This document shows positions 20,201 through 30,331 of a stretch of 64,000 nt of DNA, piece after piece. The position numbers were made by a program, and so were the translations under genes. A model generated the notes under the pieces. The model was not told the DNA's origin and did not search any database. It worked only from the letters and a program-made list of their open reading frames with translations. The number at the start of each line of letters is the position of its first letter. The first letter of the stretch is position 1. Origin of the DNA: Tritrichomonas foetus (lineage: Eukaryota; Parabasalia; Tritrichomonadida; Tritrichomonadidae); the NCBI GenBank assembly GCA_001839685.1, contig MLAK01000566.1, forward strand, positions 4,507-68,506, given 5' to 3'.

Positions 20201-23200
20201 GATCCAATTGAACTTCAGCAAAATCTATTCTATTTTTTGCGCTCAACTATTGCAGGAAACACTGAAAAACCACTCCTTGTAATCCCAGTTGAAGTTCAAA
20301 AGCTTTTTAAAAAACTTAAATGTAGTGATCCAGCAATAAATACTTTTCTAACTGCTAAATTTATCATTAAAGCAATAGGTAAATTAATTGCTGTTATTGA
20401 CCGACCGAATGTTCCACATATTTGGAATATTTTTCATGAAATGAAAGATGAATCTAACAAACTTAGACAATTCATTCCATATTTAATTAAAATTATTCGA
20501 AAAGAGGCACAAAAATTAAATAAGAGGTATTTTAATTGTTTACCAGGCGATTTTAATTCATTGATTCAAATGTCTGTGAATTTGCCACCGATGTATGAAG
20601 ATATTAAACTTTTTAGATTTTTCTTAGCTTTTGCTCCTTTAATGCAGCAACCAACAATTCACCTTGTTCAATGGATTCAAGCTGCAATTGTTTCCAATCA
20701 ACATATTATAACATCATCACCAAGACAGGCAGAAAAATCACTGAAACAAATATTTAAACTAACGCAGCAATTGAAAAGTATTGATCCTATAGCAGACATT
20801 TCATTAATAATTCAAACATTTCTTGATATTCAAATGTTTTGTACTGTTAGTTTCATTCCCATAAAAACAAATTTTCATTATTTGATTGAAGCTTGGAGTG
20901 AAGAAATTATTGCATTCGTGATTTCAAAATTCAAAAAAGAAAAGGATTGGAATTTCAATCTTTTTGTTTGCTTGATCAACTTTTTATGCGAGCCTAAGTG
21001 CAAAAATTTCCGTAATTCAATTCTAAATCAACTTACTAATTCCGCAAATATGAGTCAAATCAATGAATATATTGAACAGGTATTTAAAAAAGATAAAAAA
21101 TATTTAGAAATCTTATTTTCTCGCTGTTTTGAATGTCTCCACCAAATAATCACCAACCTAAAACCGGAAGAATTCGATCTTCAAAGGGTTTTATTGGCAG
21201 CACGAAATATTCTTTTATGCCACAGTTGTTTCCCATCATCATCAATGTTAGTGAATTATATAAAAATATTGCTTCCATTAAATTACGCCAAATCAATTAA
21301 TGACGATCCAATGTTATTAAAATTCTTTAAAGATAGTATAATGCCACTTTTTATCACTAAACCATATACACAATATTTTCAACATCCCACTTTTACTCAG
21401 AGACTAGTTGAGTTTATGAAAATCCTTGATGAAGAAAACAGAAAGCTATTATATTCAATATTTGACTCGGAAAAATTCCAACAACAAAGATCAATATTGG
21501 TGAATCAGATTCTTTGTGATAAATATAAAAATTTTCCTGAAAATGTGATAATAAATATTGGATTCAAAAATTATGTTAAAACACCATCTTTTCCAGTTCT
21601 TATATTAAACTTCTCAGCTGCAATGCTTGCAGCTCAATCTTGTGTAACTGTTCCTGATTTAGGTGATACGCCAATTCTAACAACGAACAGCTATATTCAT
21701 GCTTTAGCAATTCATAATAAATTGCGAGGAATTGATTCCATAAAAACCTTGCCGAGATTCTTCCCAGTCATGAAATATTTGGTGTCAATGAATGATGCTT
21801 TACCACCTGATGGTCTTTTAAATGCACTAACAGTTAAACTTGATACAATACCATATATTGCTAAATCATCTTTACTGTGCTTTAGAGCACTTGGACGTCC
21901 AAATTGTCTTGTTGATCATACTTCAAGATCAATAACTCAATTTATTCTTGGTTTTTCAACAGCAATATTAACATCAGCCACAATACCCAAGCTTGATATA
22001 AGCTTTGTTCATGTTTTACCTGATGTTTTCAAACAATTGATTTCGGTGAAAAGTGCTTGTCAGCGAACTTTTGAGCTTTTATTAATTGCTGTAATTAAAG
22101 TACTTGCACAAATGAATGATGGAATCACCATGGCACAAAAGATTCCGTCAACAATTAGTGAATTCATTCCACTTATTGATTTTTCGTCAGTAAATTCAAA
22201 TCTACTGACAGAACTTAAAGAAACATTATCAACAAAATCTCATGATCAACCAAATGGAATGACAAATCAAACAAGAACCAAATTTTTATTACAACTAATT
22301 CCAGTAATGTCAACGCTTTTATTTGATCCAATGAGTAAAACTGATTTCTTTCCCCAAGTTCTACAACCGAATCAATATTTTGTTACATCAAATAGTCATT
22401 CAAATCGTGAAGAAATGATTTCACTTTTCCAGAAAGCACTTACGTCTGCAGTTGCCAGTGGTGGTTTATCTGTCTCAAATCGTATTATTAAAGAAATGTG
22501 CGATTTTCTTTACAACTCATCAAAACATCCAGCTGATCAAAATCGATCAGCTTTTGCAACAATTGCTCAATGGATTAAAGAAATTCCACCAAAACAGAAA
22601 CAATTAGATAATTTAATAATCCTTCTTGAAGTAACTAAACCAATGACTTCGACACAGTTAGTTATTGATCTTGTTTCACTTAAGCAGCCTTTATCACCTA
22701 TTGTTTCAAATTTTTTAATTAATTTACTTGATACAGAGTTTTCTACAATGCTTCCATTTGTTTCTACCATTCCATCAATTTGTTCATATACTATTAAGCA
22801 ATCCACCGATATAATTAATGATTGTTGGAAACTAAATTGGTTTTCAATATGTCAAGAATCTCATATTCAAGCTTTTATTCGGTTAATTGTACCAGAAGAT
22901 TTAAGAAACTTTGTTCAATTCATGACAGATGATGATATGAAGAACATCATCTCAACAGTTTTAAATTCAATTCCTTATCGATATAATTTCAGCATATTTG
23001 TAATGTTTTACATTCATTTTTTTCCGAAATCATCTCTTAGTGAATGTTTTTCATTGATATCTTTATTCAAAAATAGTACACCATATCCATCACTTTCTCT
23101 ATATTCGAATATTCAATTCCTTGAATCCTGCAATTTGGGTGATGATGCACTTGGTTTGATTAAAGAGTTTAATCCTAAATATTTGAATGCTGCAAGTTTC

Positions 23201-25678
23201 CACCAAATTTCCCAATTTACTGCTGCTAAAGCATATTATTTAAATGCCATGAAATCCGATCAAAGCATGTATTTTTACGGTCTTTCTGAGCTTCGATCTG
23301 TTGTCATTAATTCTTCACTACCATTATGTACAAACTTAATGACTCTTATTCTTAAACATAGAGTTGAAAGCATGTATCCTGATATAACGCTTCCGTTTTT
23401 CCAAGATACACAAACTAATTTTGAAAGCAGCCAAACTTATTCTGGAAATAAGTTAACATCATTTATTTCACGTGCACATATTCCATATTGGATTCACTTA
23501 TCTTTTAATGGAGAAGTTTACCAATCACTTAAAATGATGCAACAACCAGAAAATGTGACAAGTTCAATAAATGAATTTGTCCGAAGTGCCAATGTTATGT
23601 GGATAAAAGCACTTGATAGACAAATGATGATGACTTCAAGCTTAATTTGGCGTTCATCAATTCTAAGTGATATAGTCTCACATAATGAATATTTAAATCC
23701 AGATCAACAAAAATTAATAAATGATTCTATTTCATTGAGCCAAAACAAAGTGGCTCACTTGCTTGCTAAAAGTGGTACTTTATCAATTGCGATGAAATTA
23801 TATCCAAATTCTAATTACCCATCAAGTATTCCTGTTACAACACAAAATTTACCCAGATTAATGAAATTCTTACGAAGCCAAATACCCGAAATTCAACGAC
23901 ATCCGGATTTATACCGTAAGCTGAGAAACAGTGTAAACATAATGCTTAGGGATTTTAATATTAACCCAGTTGGAGGCCAGTGGCTTCGTATTCTCTGCCA
24001 AATGATCATGATGTACAAGGAATCGATTGATTTCCCTATTTGCTTCCAACGCTTGATGAATGAAATGCGGATCTGTCAAGTTAATGATGCAAATATGTAC
24101 ATCGCTATTGCAATGGTTATACTTGGAGTGCAACCAGCAATAATTTCGTATCTAGCTAGTTATTTCACACAGATGAAAGAAGAAATAAGATCATATTGGC
24201 TTCAATGGCTTCCACAATTACTATACATAAATTCACAATTGCCAAGTGAACTTTTGGATCGAATGATTCAATCTAATCCAACTCTTTTTGCCACAACGAT
24301 TGATGACATGGTTTATTCCTCGCCTCAAAATGAAATTATAGCACATGGTGTTATCAATGAAATCAAAAACAATAATTATATGAAACAACATAAACTTGTT
24401 AAAGAAGAGCGAGCTATTCATGAATACCATGCAGGAATGAGTTGGACTAAACACTGTGAAAAAGATATTAACAGATTACAAAAAGTGGTTAAATGTCATA
24501 AAATGATGTATGAGGGAATGATCCGAAAAATTCCACAAGATAGACTTGAATCGCTTGAGTTTCATAATGAAGAAGAACTTTTCCAATTCTGTGAAAATAA
24601 TCCACCTGTTTTTACAACAGATATCCAAATAACGGATTACAAATCTTTCACTGGCTTTAAATTTCATAAAGCTCAATATGTACTTAGTGTTTCTATAGAA
24701 TGTGATGGCTTAAATGAAGCTGAACTTCGTTTTGTTACAATGCGTGGTGAAACTAAAACATTTTTAATTGTGTCACCAGATGTTTATCCACTTTCTCAAC
24801 GTGAAAGAATTATTACTGAAGTTATTTCAAGATGTATTGAAAAACATCCAGCAATGCCATCAAAGAGCCAGTTCTTTTTCTATCCTTATTCTTTCTTAAT
24901 TTCCGAAAATCTATTATTAGTCGATTCCATGCAATTTGCTAATCTTGCAACTGCTGTACAACCGATTAATATTCCTCGGACTATTCGTGACACTGCTTTA
25001 TCTAAACGAATCAATGCAACAAATAGTACCGAGGTTTTCTTGGAATTTGCACCAAAAGCTTGTAAAGAAAAGAAAGAAAATAATATTCCAAATGATCTAC
25101 TTTATCGTTGGATGGTTCAAGGATCTTATGGATCATTAATAGACTTTATCTTTTTACGACAAAGCTTTGTTTCTTATTTTGCGAGTTTTTCATTTATGCA
25201 CTTTTTGTTTCAAACCCAAATTCCACAGATTCCATCTTTAATGTTATTTAAAGATAGGCAAAGGGTTTGTATTCCAGACTTTTTTATGACCAAAAAAGTC
25301 GCAAGGCAATATTTGCCAATAACAGATCAGATTAAAGGAGTCATTCCTAAATTTATGTTTCATGGATCTTTTACAGCATCTTGGCAAATCATCGCTGATT
25401 CAATAATGATGCGAAAAGATAGACTCCAAATTACACTTCAGGCGCTAACACAACAAGATTTCAAGAATGCAATCAAAGATAATGATAGAAATAGCGTCAA
25501 CTTAATAAAACAACAGAAAAGAATCGTCAATAATGCAATGGTCAGACTTTCAGTGATGAATATGACCGAAGAGACTGATAAATGTGACGATATATTCCCC
25601 TTTAAACTTTTAGAGCACCTAATTGATAACTCCTGGAATGTGCTCAAGGCTCAGCCCATTGCGTTTGCATGGGTATGA
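17216..25678 (+). CDS. Tra1/TRRAP-like PIKK-family protein
   Basis: 2820 residues, nearly all helical HEAT/TPR-like sequence, followed by a FAT-like region (about 1950-2400), a PI3K-like domain (about 2450-2760) and a FATC-like end. The C-terminus, HLIDNSWNVLKAQPIAFAWV, aligns with the TRRAP/Tra1 pattern that ends in P..(P/A)W plus one hydrophobic residue. Within the kinase-like domain I find neither a GDRHxxN catalytic loop nor a DFG, only LFKDRQRVCIPDFF. This fits the pseudokinase of Tra1, the activator-binding scaffold of SAGA and NuA4 acetyltransferase complexes. The length is shorter than yeast Tra1 (about 3700). Another divergent PIKK is possible but would be expected to keep catalytic motifs. 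Confidence 0.78.
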   Translation: MTDQRFSLSLLGSTPNFDLTDDIIDEIEDFLLYAVDLEVDNHIYNLVQFFQFHLSNFIRSPSLSIADQHYQKRLLRAMRFFRHKSLNQNLSKQLEDISFFYLYKDNSNSMFSFPKQQAYVFLIDHFFAAIHGVPDRCQELLNWSIEYINTVYMNIGNADLSFFLTIINSLPVLIRFFHSNVNITRVISILINIALAGMNFSRAPNFFDSLEMIIAKSLRLAARLIMTYKQVNNDIIGYVLQLNEMMQADEIAFVHIYQNYLMVMCALIQINYPYRNDELLKIIPYLFRFLPFFIQMPLLKSKKISFYLQTIEIYFSRNRLSKDTGKFFNTNLWNLLSNFHGQLRTITSASNIVFALMTPELFQENIYTQITILENLVSSLELIKLDLDSIASKGQSLEPEIWLESNKQIMNLILHTLKFDSNQQMNHAYPLKLNLLVRLVRYVCHYLKEFREKMYSCFIETFLNILFSLHPIVFRQLLALTMKDLIPRANHNGYYRLFSAILTNSSHLIDFLTIFFSTLTENFEEFMTPTPPRLLLEITRMVFNCYFIDDSQNPKMMPPNSLCTDLYRFLIKALTSQNSSIFELLYTIFRSFVIRTNRSEQFRQIIKNSPFLMHNVLHALIDDPSMKEKVSLLALFLFPLCDVPSKYNELWVQLFIPAIESETKSSIAMPVINKCTSGNFAQWVSQMKEPIQSNFVAALTLYPTEPNSRILLGRIPDIACKLALKTIAPNKKDFLVIIGGLKVSANVLFNSIKRNRSPTEKDKLVIFDCYCQIIGSMKFYEAINDQFTISMTKYIQEKVPEKFNTMYQLFTPPVQYAALFLRQKYGKPIDDIMIDDTNINLNDFLQYIATLCYSKITAEPALNIIHMYLKFLEPTTKILKINIAILHASQFYPDIANTILSEQILSGKFSNDNVLPEINQQFSQAMMIPITNIRRCALKCISILEKKYGMKSSMDNSRAIILRDLLPMLKHDFMNSYHTCTRFEFIFKKPFTDVQDPIELQQNLFYFLRSTIAGNTEKPLLVIPVEVQKLFKKLKCSDPAINTFLTAKFIIKAIGKLIAVIDRPNVPHIWNIFHEMKDESNKLRQFIPYLIKIIRKEAQKLNKRYFNCLPGDFNSLIQMSVNLPPMYEDIKLFRFFLAFAPLMQQPTIHLVQWIQAAIVSNQHIITSSPRQAEKSLKQIFKLTQQLKSIDPIADISLIIQTFLDIQMFCTVSFIPIKTNFHYLIEAWSEEIIAFVISKFKKEKDWNFNLFVCLINFLCEPKCKNFRNSILNQLTNSANMSQINEYIEQVFKKDKKYLEILFSRCFECLHQIITNLKPEEFDLQRVLLAARNILLCHSCFPSSSMLVNYIKILLPLNYAKSINDDPMLLKFFKDSIMPLFITKPYTQYFQHPTFTQRLVEFMKILDEENRKLLYSIFDSEKFQQQRSILVNQILCDKYKNFPENVIINIGFKNYVKTPSFPVLILNFSAAMLAAQSCVTVPDLGDTPILTTNSYIHALAIHNKLRGIDSIKTLPRFFPVMKYLVSMNDALPPDGLLNALTVKLDTIPYIAKSSLLCFRALGRPNCLVDHTSRSITQFILGFSTAILTSATIPKLDISFVHVLPDVFKQLISVKSACQRTFELLLIAVIKVLAQMNDGITMAQKIPSTISEFIPLIDFSSVNSNLLTELKETLSTKSHDQPNGMTNQTRTKFLLQLIPVMSTLLFDPMSKTDFFPQVLQPNQYFVTSNSHSNREEMISLFQKALTSAVASGGLSVSNRIIKEMCDFLYNSSKHPADQNRSAFATIAQWIKEIPPKQKQLDNLIILLEVTKPMTSTQLVIDLVSLKQPLSPIVSNFLINLLDTEFSTMLPFVSTIPSICSYTIKQSTDIINDCWKLNWFSICQESHIQAFIRLIVPEDLRNFVQFMTDDDMKNIISTVLNSIPYRYNFSIFVMFYIHFFPKSSLSECFSLISLFKNSTPYPSLSLYSNIQFLESCNLGDDALGLIKEFNPKYLNAASFHQISQFTAAKAYYLNAMKSDQSMYFYGLSELRSVVINSSLPLCTNLMTLILKHRVESMYPDITLPFFQDTQTNFESSQTYSGNKLTSFISRAHIPYWIHLSFNGEVYQSLKMMQQPENVTSSINEFVRSANVMWIKALDRQMMMTSSLIWRSSILSDIVSHNEYLNPDQQKLINDSISLSQNKVAHLLAKSGTLSIAMKLYPNSNYPSSIPVTTQNLPRLMKFLRSQIPEIQRHPDLYRKLRNSVNIMLRDFNINPVGGQWLRILCQMIMMYKESIDFPICFQRLMNEMRICQVNDANMYIAIAMVILGVQPAIISYLASYFTQMKEEIRSYWLQWLPQLLYINSQLPSELLDRMIQSNPTLFATTIDDMVYSSPQNEIIAHGVINEIKNNNYMKQHKLVKEERAIHEYHAGMSWTKHCEKDINRLQKVVKCHKMMYEGMIRKIPQDRLESLEFHNEEELFQFCENNPPVFTTDIQITDYKSFTGFKFHKAQYVLSVSIECDGLNEAELRFVTMRGETKTFLIVSPDVYPLSQRERIITEVISRCIEKHPAMPSKSQFFFYPYSFLISENLLLVDSMQFANLATAVQPINIPRTIRDTALSKRINATNSTEVFLEFAPKACKEKKENNIPNDLLYRWMVQGSYGSLIDFIFLRQSFVSYFASFSFMHFLFQTQIPQIPSLMLFKDRQRVCIPDFFMTKKVARQYLPITDQIKGVIPKFMFHGSFTASWQIIADSIMMRKDRLQITLQALTQQDFKNAIKDNDRNSVNLIKQQKRIVNNAMVRLSVMNMTEETDKCDDIFPFKLLEHLIDNSWNVLKAQPIAFAWV

Positions 25679-25979
25679 ATCTATATTTTGTATTTGTATT
25701 TGTATTTGTTTCTATAAATGTTTTTATTCTATCAATGTTATTATTCTGTCAATATTTTTATTCATTACTGCTTTTTTTTGAATTTCGATTTCTTCTATCT
25801 CTTTAGGACTTTGGCAATATCAAAATTGAGTACTTCTATTTCATGAAAGACAAGTATTCAAAGGATTGCTCTAGGATTCTCTGCAAGTAATTTATGGAAG
25901 TGGTGAAGTGATTCTATCTATGATGATGTTTTTCTGAAGTAATAAATTTTGCCATTTTGAAAACTTTACAAAGCTTACA
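25679..25979. other. Intergenic, TATTTG microsatellite
   Basis: 301 bases between the Tra1-like stop and the cullin start. A short (TATTTG)n run lies at about 25688-25708. No additional exon is needed, because the FATC end is already complete. Confidence 0.5.
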
Positions 25980-28328
25980 ATGACAAGCTCAGCAAACGAC
26001 AACGTTATTCGATTTCTTTCCATCGAAACTCATGAATTTTCAATCCCAAAAAACGAGATAGATCAGATTTTTTCGCATGATCCAAACATTTCTCAAAGAT
26101 CCACGTCAATTTTTTTCGGCTCAGTCAATCGAGCTCTCAGAAAGTATTGCATCGTTTCAAGTGAATATATAACAATGATGAAACAATATGGATTTATTCC
26201 CGCCATTTTATCTGCATGGACGCAATATTTCAATTCTTTATCTTTACTCAGCGACCAAATCGGACAAATATTTGAAGAGAAAACCGTTCACGATATCACA
26301 AATCCGCCAGGATTAATCACGCAGAAGATCAAAAATCAAGTTGTTCACTTTGGATTCAAAAATTGGAAAAAATATGTTCTTGATCTTCGTTTTATTGCCG
26401 AGGAACTTCCCTCAAGCATTCAGCTCATTGGTGAAAGTCCTGCCAAATATCCTTTCATTAACATTTCATTTGTTGATCACACATTGAACTTACTCGAACT
26501 TTTGCCAAACGAAGAAGAAAAATTTACAGAAAGGGAATTTTATTTGGCTAATTTAATTGCTCAATATATTCACCTTTTTCTTAAACATCCGCTTTTGTAC
26601 CCTCCAGAAATTAAAAAAGATATCAAAAATTGTGCAATGCTGGCAGACACTCTTTTTATTAATATGAAATATTCATTTAAGACATATACTGCTGTCAAAA
26701 AATGCATAATTACTAATTTAAATAGCATGAAGAAATTTTTGAGAGATTTTGAACCAAAAATTCCTGAAAATTATTCACTTTTCGATAATTATGAATATAT
26801 AAACCTCTTGAAAATGGTATGCCAGTGTAATCCAGAAGAATATATCAAAAATATTATTCCTGGACAAATAAACTATTTCCCCAAGTATGAAAAAACAAGC
26901 GAATTACAATTTTTACTTCCTTTCCTTAACAACAATGTTTTACCACTTTATGAACGAGTAATGAGTATTATTGAAGGGAATCAAGTTGCAATCACAAAAT
27001 TCTCAGAATTATTTTGTAAGAAAATGCTTCCACATGATAAAATTTCAAAGGAATCATTTGCATTATTTGGTAAGCTTTCCCCTTATTTACATTGTGTTTG
27101 GAGAATAACGGAAAACCTTCCACAATATGTTATAACACTATCTAATGCTTTTATAAATCATTTTAAAGTCGATTTAAAGAATCGAATATTAAGTGGCAAA
27201 GAAGAAGAAGTTCAGGAAATTGTTGCTACAATTAATGGTTTAGTTGATGGTGAATTTCATCATCATCCAACTATGGTTTTAGCTCGATCAACACTTTTTA
27301 TTCCACATCAAAAAGATTCCGAATTAGTTGGACGTGCTCGCGTTCTTGTTGAACAGGCACATAATCCAACAAGAAAGAATTATTCTATTGCAGAATTGTT
27401 TGATATTGTTCCATTTGTTAAAAATAGACGTGAATTGTTTAAAGGGATTGCAGATTTTGTTCAAAATCAACTTCTTTCCCAAGCAGATCCTTCTGTTGAA
27501 CTTGAAAGAACTCTAATTGATTCTATGGGACAATATACTGAAAGTGAATATATAGCACCATTACAATCAATGCTAAAAGAGTTTGCTGAACGCTATGATA
27601 ACTTTAAACGAATTAGTAAAACCACTTCTTTTCCATGCCAAATGAAAATCGCTGTTTTATCCAATCTTCGATGGAAGCAAATTGTCAGACGTGGAAAATT
27701 ACCATTTTTTGATGAATTTAAAAAATATCGGGAAATATTTGAATCTAAGTTTAAAGAAAATAATCAAAACTCTTCATTAATTTGGTGTGATCCTTCTTCT
27801 GTAGTTGAAGTAAAACTTCCTGTGAATGGAAGAGACATGCTTTTCTTATTTAATGGGGTACAATATACAATTGTAAGGATTCTCTTTGCAGGTGCAAGTA
27901 CATATGCTAATTTGGTTAAATATATTCATGTTGAAGATCTTCAAGAACAACTTTCTACGCTGGTTGATGCTGGTCTTGTGAAAAAACATCCACAAGCAAA
28001 AGATACGTATTATTTCTCTTTTATGATTGATCCAAGAATGAATAGAAACTTTGCAAAGAAGTATACATCTGCTGAGAATATTGCAATTATGCAAATGAAA
28101 GAATTTGATCGAAAAAAGGCTGTTAATTCAATGATTGTTAGATTACTTAAAAAATGCGGTCCACAAGGAATGAAAGTGAAAGAAATTGTGAAATTTGTTT
28201 CAAAAGAATCAATCGAATACTTTACAATAAGCAAAGATGTCATTCGTGAGCAAATTCGTGAATTAGAAATTACCAAATATATAAAATTCAAACCTGACGA
28301 TGATGATATTTTGATTTATTGCCCATAA
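25980..28328 (+). CDS. Cullin
   Basis: 782 residues, typical cullin length. The N-terminal cullin repeats are divergent. The C-terminal half carries the cullin homology region and the winged-helix end DRKKAVNSMIVRLLKKCG, where Lys724 corresponds to the NEDD8-acceptor lysine of the IVRIMK motif in CUL1. The final residues, DVIREQIRELEITKYIKF followed by an acidic PDDDD turn, match the cullin WHB end (normally ...YLERDPDDRNTYKYLA). Cullins scaffold RING-type ubiquitin ligases. Which cullin class this is cannot be told by eye. It converges with the L27a gene. Confidence 0.9.
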   Translation: MTSSANDNVIRFLSIETHEFSIPKNEIDQIFSHDPNISQRSTSIFFGSVNRALRKYCIVSSEYITMMKQYGFIPAILSAWTQYFNSLSLLSDQIGQIFEEKTVHDITNPPGLITQKIKNQVVHFGFKNWKKYVLDLRFIAEELPSSIQLIGESPAKYPFINISFVDHTLNLLELLPNEEEKFTEREFYLANLIAQYIHLFLKHPLLYPPEIKKDIKNCAMLADTLFINMKYSFKTYTAVKKCIITNLNSMKKFLRDFEPKIPENYSLFDNYEYINLLKMVCQCNPEEYIKNIIPGQINYFPKYEKTSELQFLLPFLNNNVLPLYERVMSIIEGNQVAITKFSELFCKKMLPHDKISKESFALFGKLSPYLHCVWRITENLPQYVITLSNAFINHFKVDLKNRILSGKEEEVQEIVATINGLVDGEFHHHPTMVLARSTLFIPHQKDSELVGRARVLVEQAHNPTRKNYSIAELFDIVPFVKNRRELFKGIADFVQNQLLSQADPSVELERTLIDSMGQYTESEYIAPLQSMLKEFAERYDNFKRISKTTSFPCQMKIAVLSNLRWKQIVRRGKLPFFDEFKKYREIFESKFKENNQNSSLIWCDPSSVVEVKLPVNGRDMLFLFNGVQYTIVRILFAGASTYANLVKYIHVEDLQEQLSTLVDAGLVKKHPQAKDTYYFSFMIDPRMNRNFAKKYTSAENIAIMQMKEFDRKKAVNSMIVRLLKKCGPQGMKVKEIVKFVSKESIEYFTISKDVIREQIRELEITKYIKFKPDDDDILIYCP

Positions 28329-28604
28329 AGCTTTTATGAACAAATTTAATGTTTTGTAAATTAAAAAAAATCATGAAGAATTAGCAATAATATTTTTTCT
28401 TGTATAATATCATACCATTTATTGAAGTACCATTATTTACAATGATTCACATCGATGAAATTTAAATAAAATTCTTTCTCGAATATTTACCATGCCATTT
28501 TCGGTTTCTAACAAACATCAAAAAAAAAAAAAAAAAAGATATTAAAAAGAAAAAGAAAATAATGAGAAAATGGCTGTGAAGTTAATTAGTTCATTATCAT
28601 TAAT
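28329..28604. other. Intergenic 3'-3' region with a poly(A) run
   Basis: 276 bases between convergent stop codons of the cullin and L27a genes. It holds an A-run of about 18 near 28520-28537 and A-rich sequence after it. On the minus strand this is a T-rich tract about 70 bases past the L27a stop. Confidence 0.6.
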
Positions 28605-29054
28605 TTACTTGACCTTTTCGCAAGCACCACCAGCTTCCTTGATTTTCTTTTCAGCTGATTCTGTGAAATCTTTGGCGCGAACGATGAATGGGATCTTTGG
28701 AAGTTCGCCACGGCCTGTGACCTTGAAGAAACCGTTAGCGATGCAATCGATGACTGGAACTGCTTCGCCAGCCTTCTTTGTGGCGGCTTGTTCGCGGACT
28801 TCGGCTGGGACGAGTGTCCAAAGTTTGTCGAGGTTGATTGATGAGTTCCATTCGCGGCATGGGAGAAGGTGGAGGTGGCGCATACCGACTTTGCCGAAGT
28901 AACCTGGATGGTAGCGATCGAACCAGGTTCTTTGGTGATGCATACCACCGGCGTTACCGTGACCTCCTGGTGACTTCCTGTGCTTGCCGACACGGCCATA
29001 ACCCATAGATTCTTGACCACGGAGTTTTCTGGATTTGTGGAAGCGAGTTGGCAT
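28605..29054 (-). CDS. 60S ribosomal protein L27a (uL15)
   Basis: 149 residues from [13 protein letters not shown]. The signature [39 protein letters not shown] and [10 protein letters not shown] is unmistakable, and the length matches eukaryotic L27a. An in-frame ATG at 29093 would add 13 residues absent from the family, so I chose the inner ATG. CCCTTTTTTCG directly precedes this ATG, a pyrimidine-rich promoter feature. Codon use is GC-richer than in neighbours, as in H2A. Stop TAA followed by A gives TAAA. Confidence 0.97.
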   Translation of the reverse strand: MPTRFHKSRKLRGQESMGYGRVGKHRKSPGGHGNAGGMHHQRTWFDRYHPGYFGKVGMRHLHLLPCREWNSSINLDKLWTLVPAEVREQAATKKAGEAVPVIDCIANGFFKVTGRGELPKIPFIVRAKDFTESAEKKIKEAGGACEKVK

Positions 29055-30331
29055 TCGAAAAAAGGGTAGGCCACACAACCTCCATGAATTCAATTTTTCT
29101 AATTATAATCGGCCGCCCATATTTGAAATAAAGCATATAAAAAGTGGCAAGAGATTGAAAACCATATGAAAAAGTCGGATTCCAAAAAGTGGCAAATAAA
29201 CGTTCTCAAAATCATTTAATACGTGTTTCACTCATCCTTTCAACACTATGTTTTCCTGATAAATCATTTTATTTATTGAAGAGATCATTTGAAAACATAA
29301 AATTACTCATAGCAAATCCTAATATTTAATCATAAATTTCACAACACAACAAATTTACAACTTTCTAAGGAAATTTCGAAATTTCATCAAGAAATAAATG
29401 AAGGAATAATTCACTAGATTCAAAACTGCTAATTTAATTGTTTATGTGATGCTTGCAACCAAAAACTCAATAAACAGAGAAGAGACATTCTATCAAAATT
29501 GAATATTGTGACAATTTTTTTTAAAAAAAATGTGTGCGTGCATGCGTGTAAGCTCAATGAATGATAAATGAGAGATTCCAATTGGTTTTGTTTCCTTTAG
29601 GTCATTAGAACGCAATAACCCTTGATATATGAATTTTATTATTTTTCAGTATATAAATGGTCCTTTATCCAGAATTTTTGACTTAGCTAGCCCATGATAG
29701 ATAAAAACTTATCTAAAAAGGCACTTTCATTAAAATAAGTTTTTTATATATCAGACTTTGAATCTAGAAATAATCAATTTTCTCCGTTTCATATTTTTGT
29801 GTGATTTTCAATATATAGAATTTTCTTTTAATTTTTTGAAGAGTTATAGAATTATTTTGTGTATGTTTTCAATTCATATTATTTCATATCACAAGACCCA
29901 GGAGGTAAAAATCAATCCAAGGTATATCAAGAAATATTAAGAAGACACTAATAAATTCAATATTGTTGATATAAAAGGTGAAATATATTGACCAAAAAAA
30001 AAAACATAATTTAGGAAAAATTAGATGAGTAAGATATATTATATTATTATTTCATTTGTAATATCTAAACATATATTAAATTCTATAAAATTCTAGTTTA
30101 ATTATTGATAAATGGAAAGATATTTAGTCAAAAGCGAAGAACAAATAAAGTTAATTCATTGAAATATTGAATAACCGGGTAAATTTTAAATAATTATTGA
30201 ATTGTGAAAAATAAAAGATAATTCAATGGAATGAATGTGCGCTTTATCAATTTTTGAAAGTATTATTCAGAAAAATCGAACAAAAGAGTTAAATATATTG
30301 TTCATCTCACATTCTCCTTCAGTTTCAAGAT
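29055..30331. other. Long AT-rich intergenic region
   Basis: 1277 bases. The part next to L27a includes its promoter. The rest is simple AT-rich sequence with scattered short open frames (for example 29758-29940, which starts on a TTG) that lack coding character. I see no tRNA-like T-loop or obvious stem. TCATCTCACATTCTCC at 30302 may be the initiator of the transporter. Confidence 0.5.

Noticed and set aside
25679..25900. Possible intron and second exon at the end of the Tra1-like gene (GTATGA near 25673)
   Set aside because: The donor differs from GTATGT, no ACTAAC...CAG acceptor is present, and the FATC-like end is already complete at 25678.
29055..29093. 13-residue N-terminal extension of L27a
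   Set aside because: Absent from the uL15 family; the inner ATG at 29054 gives the standard start.
29758..29940. 60-residue open frame in the long intergenic region
   Set aside because: Starts on TTG, has no coding character, and lies in simple AT-rich sequence.
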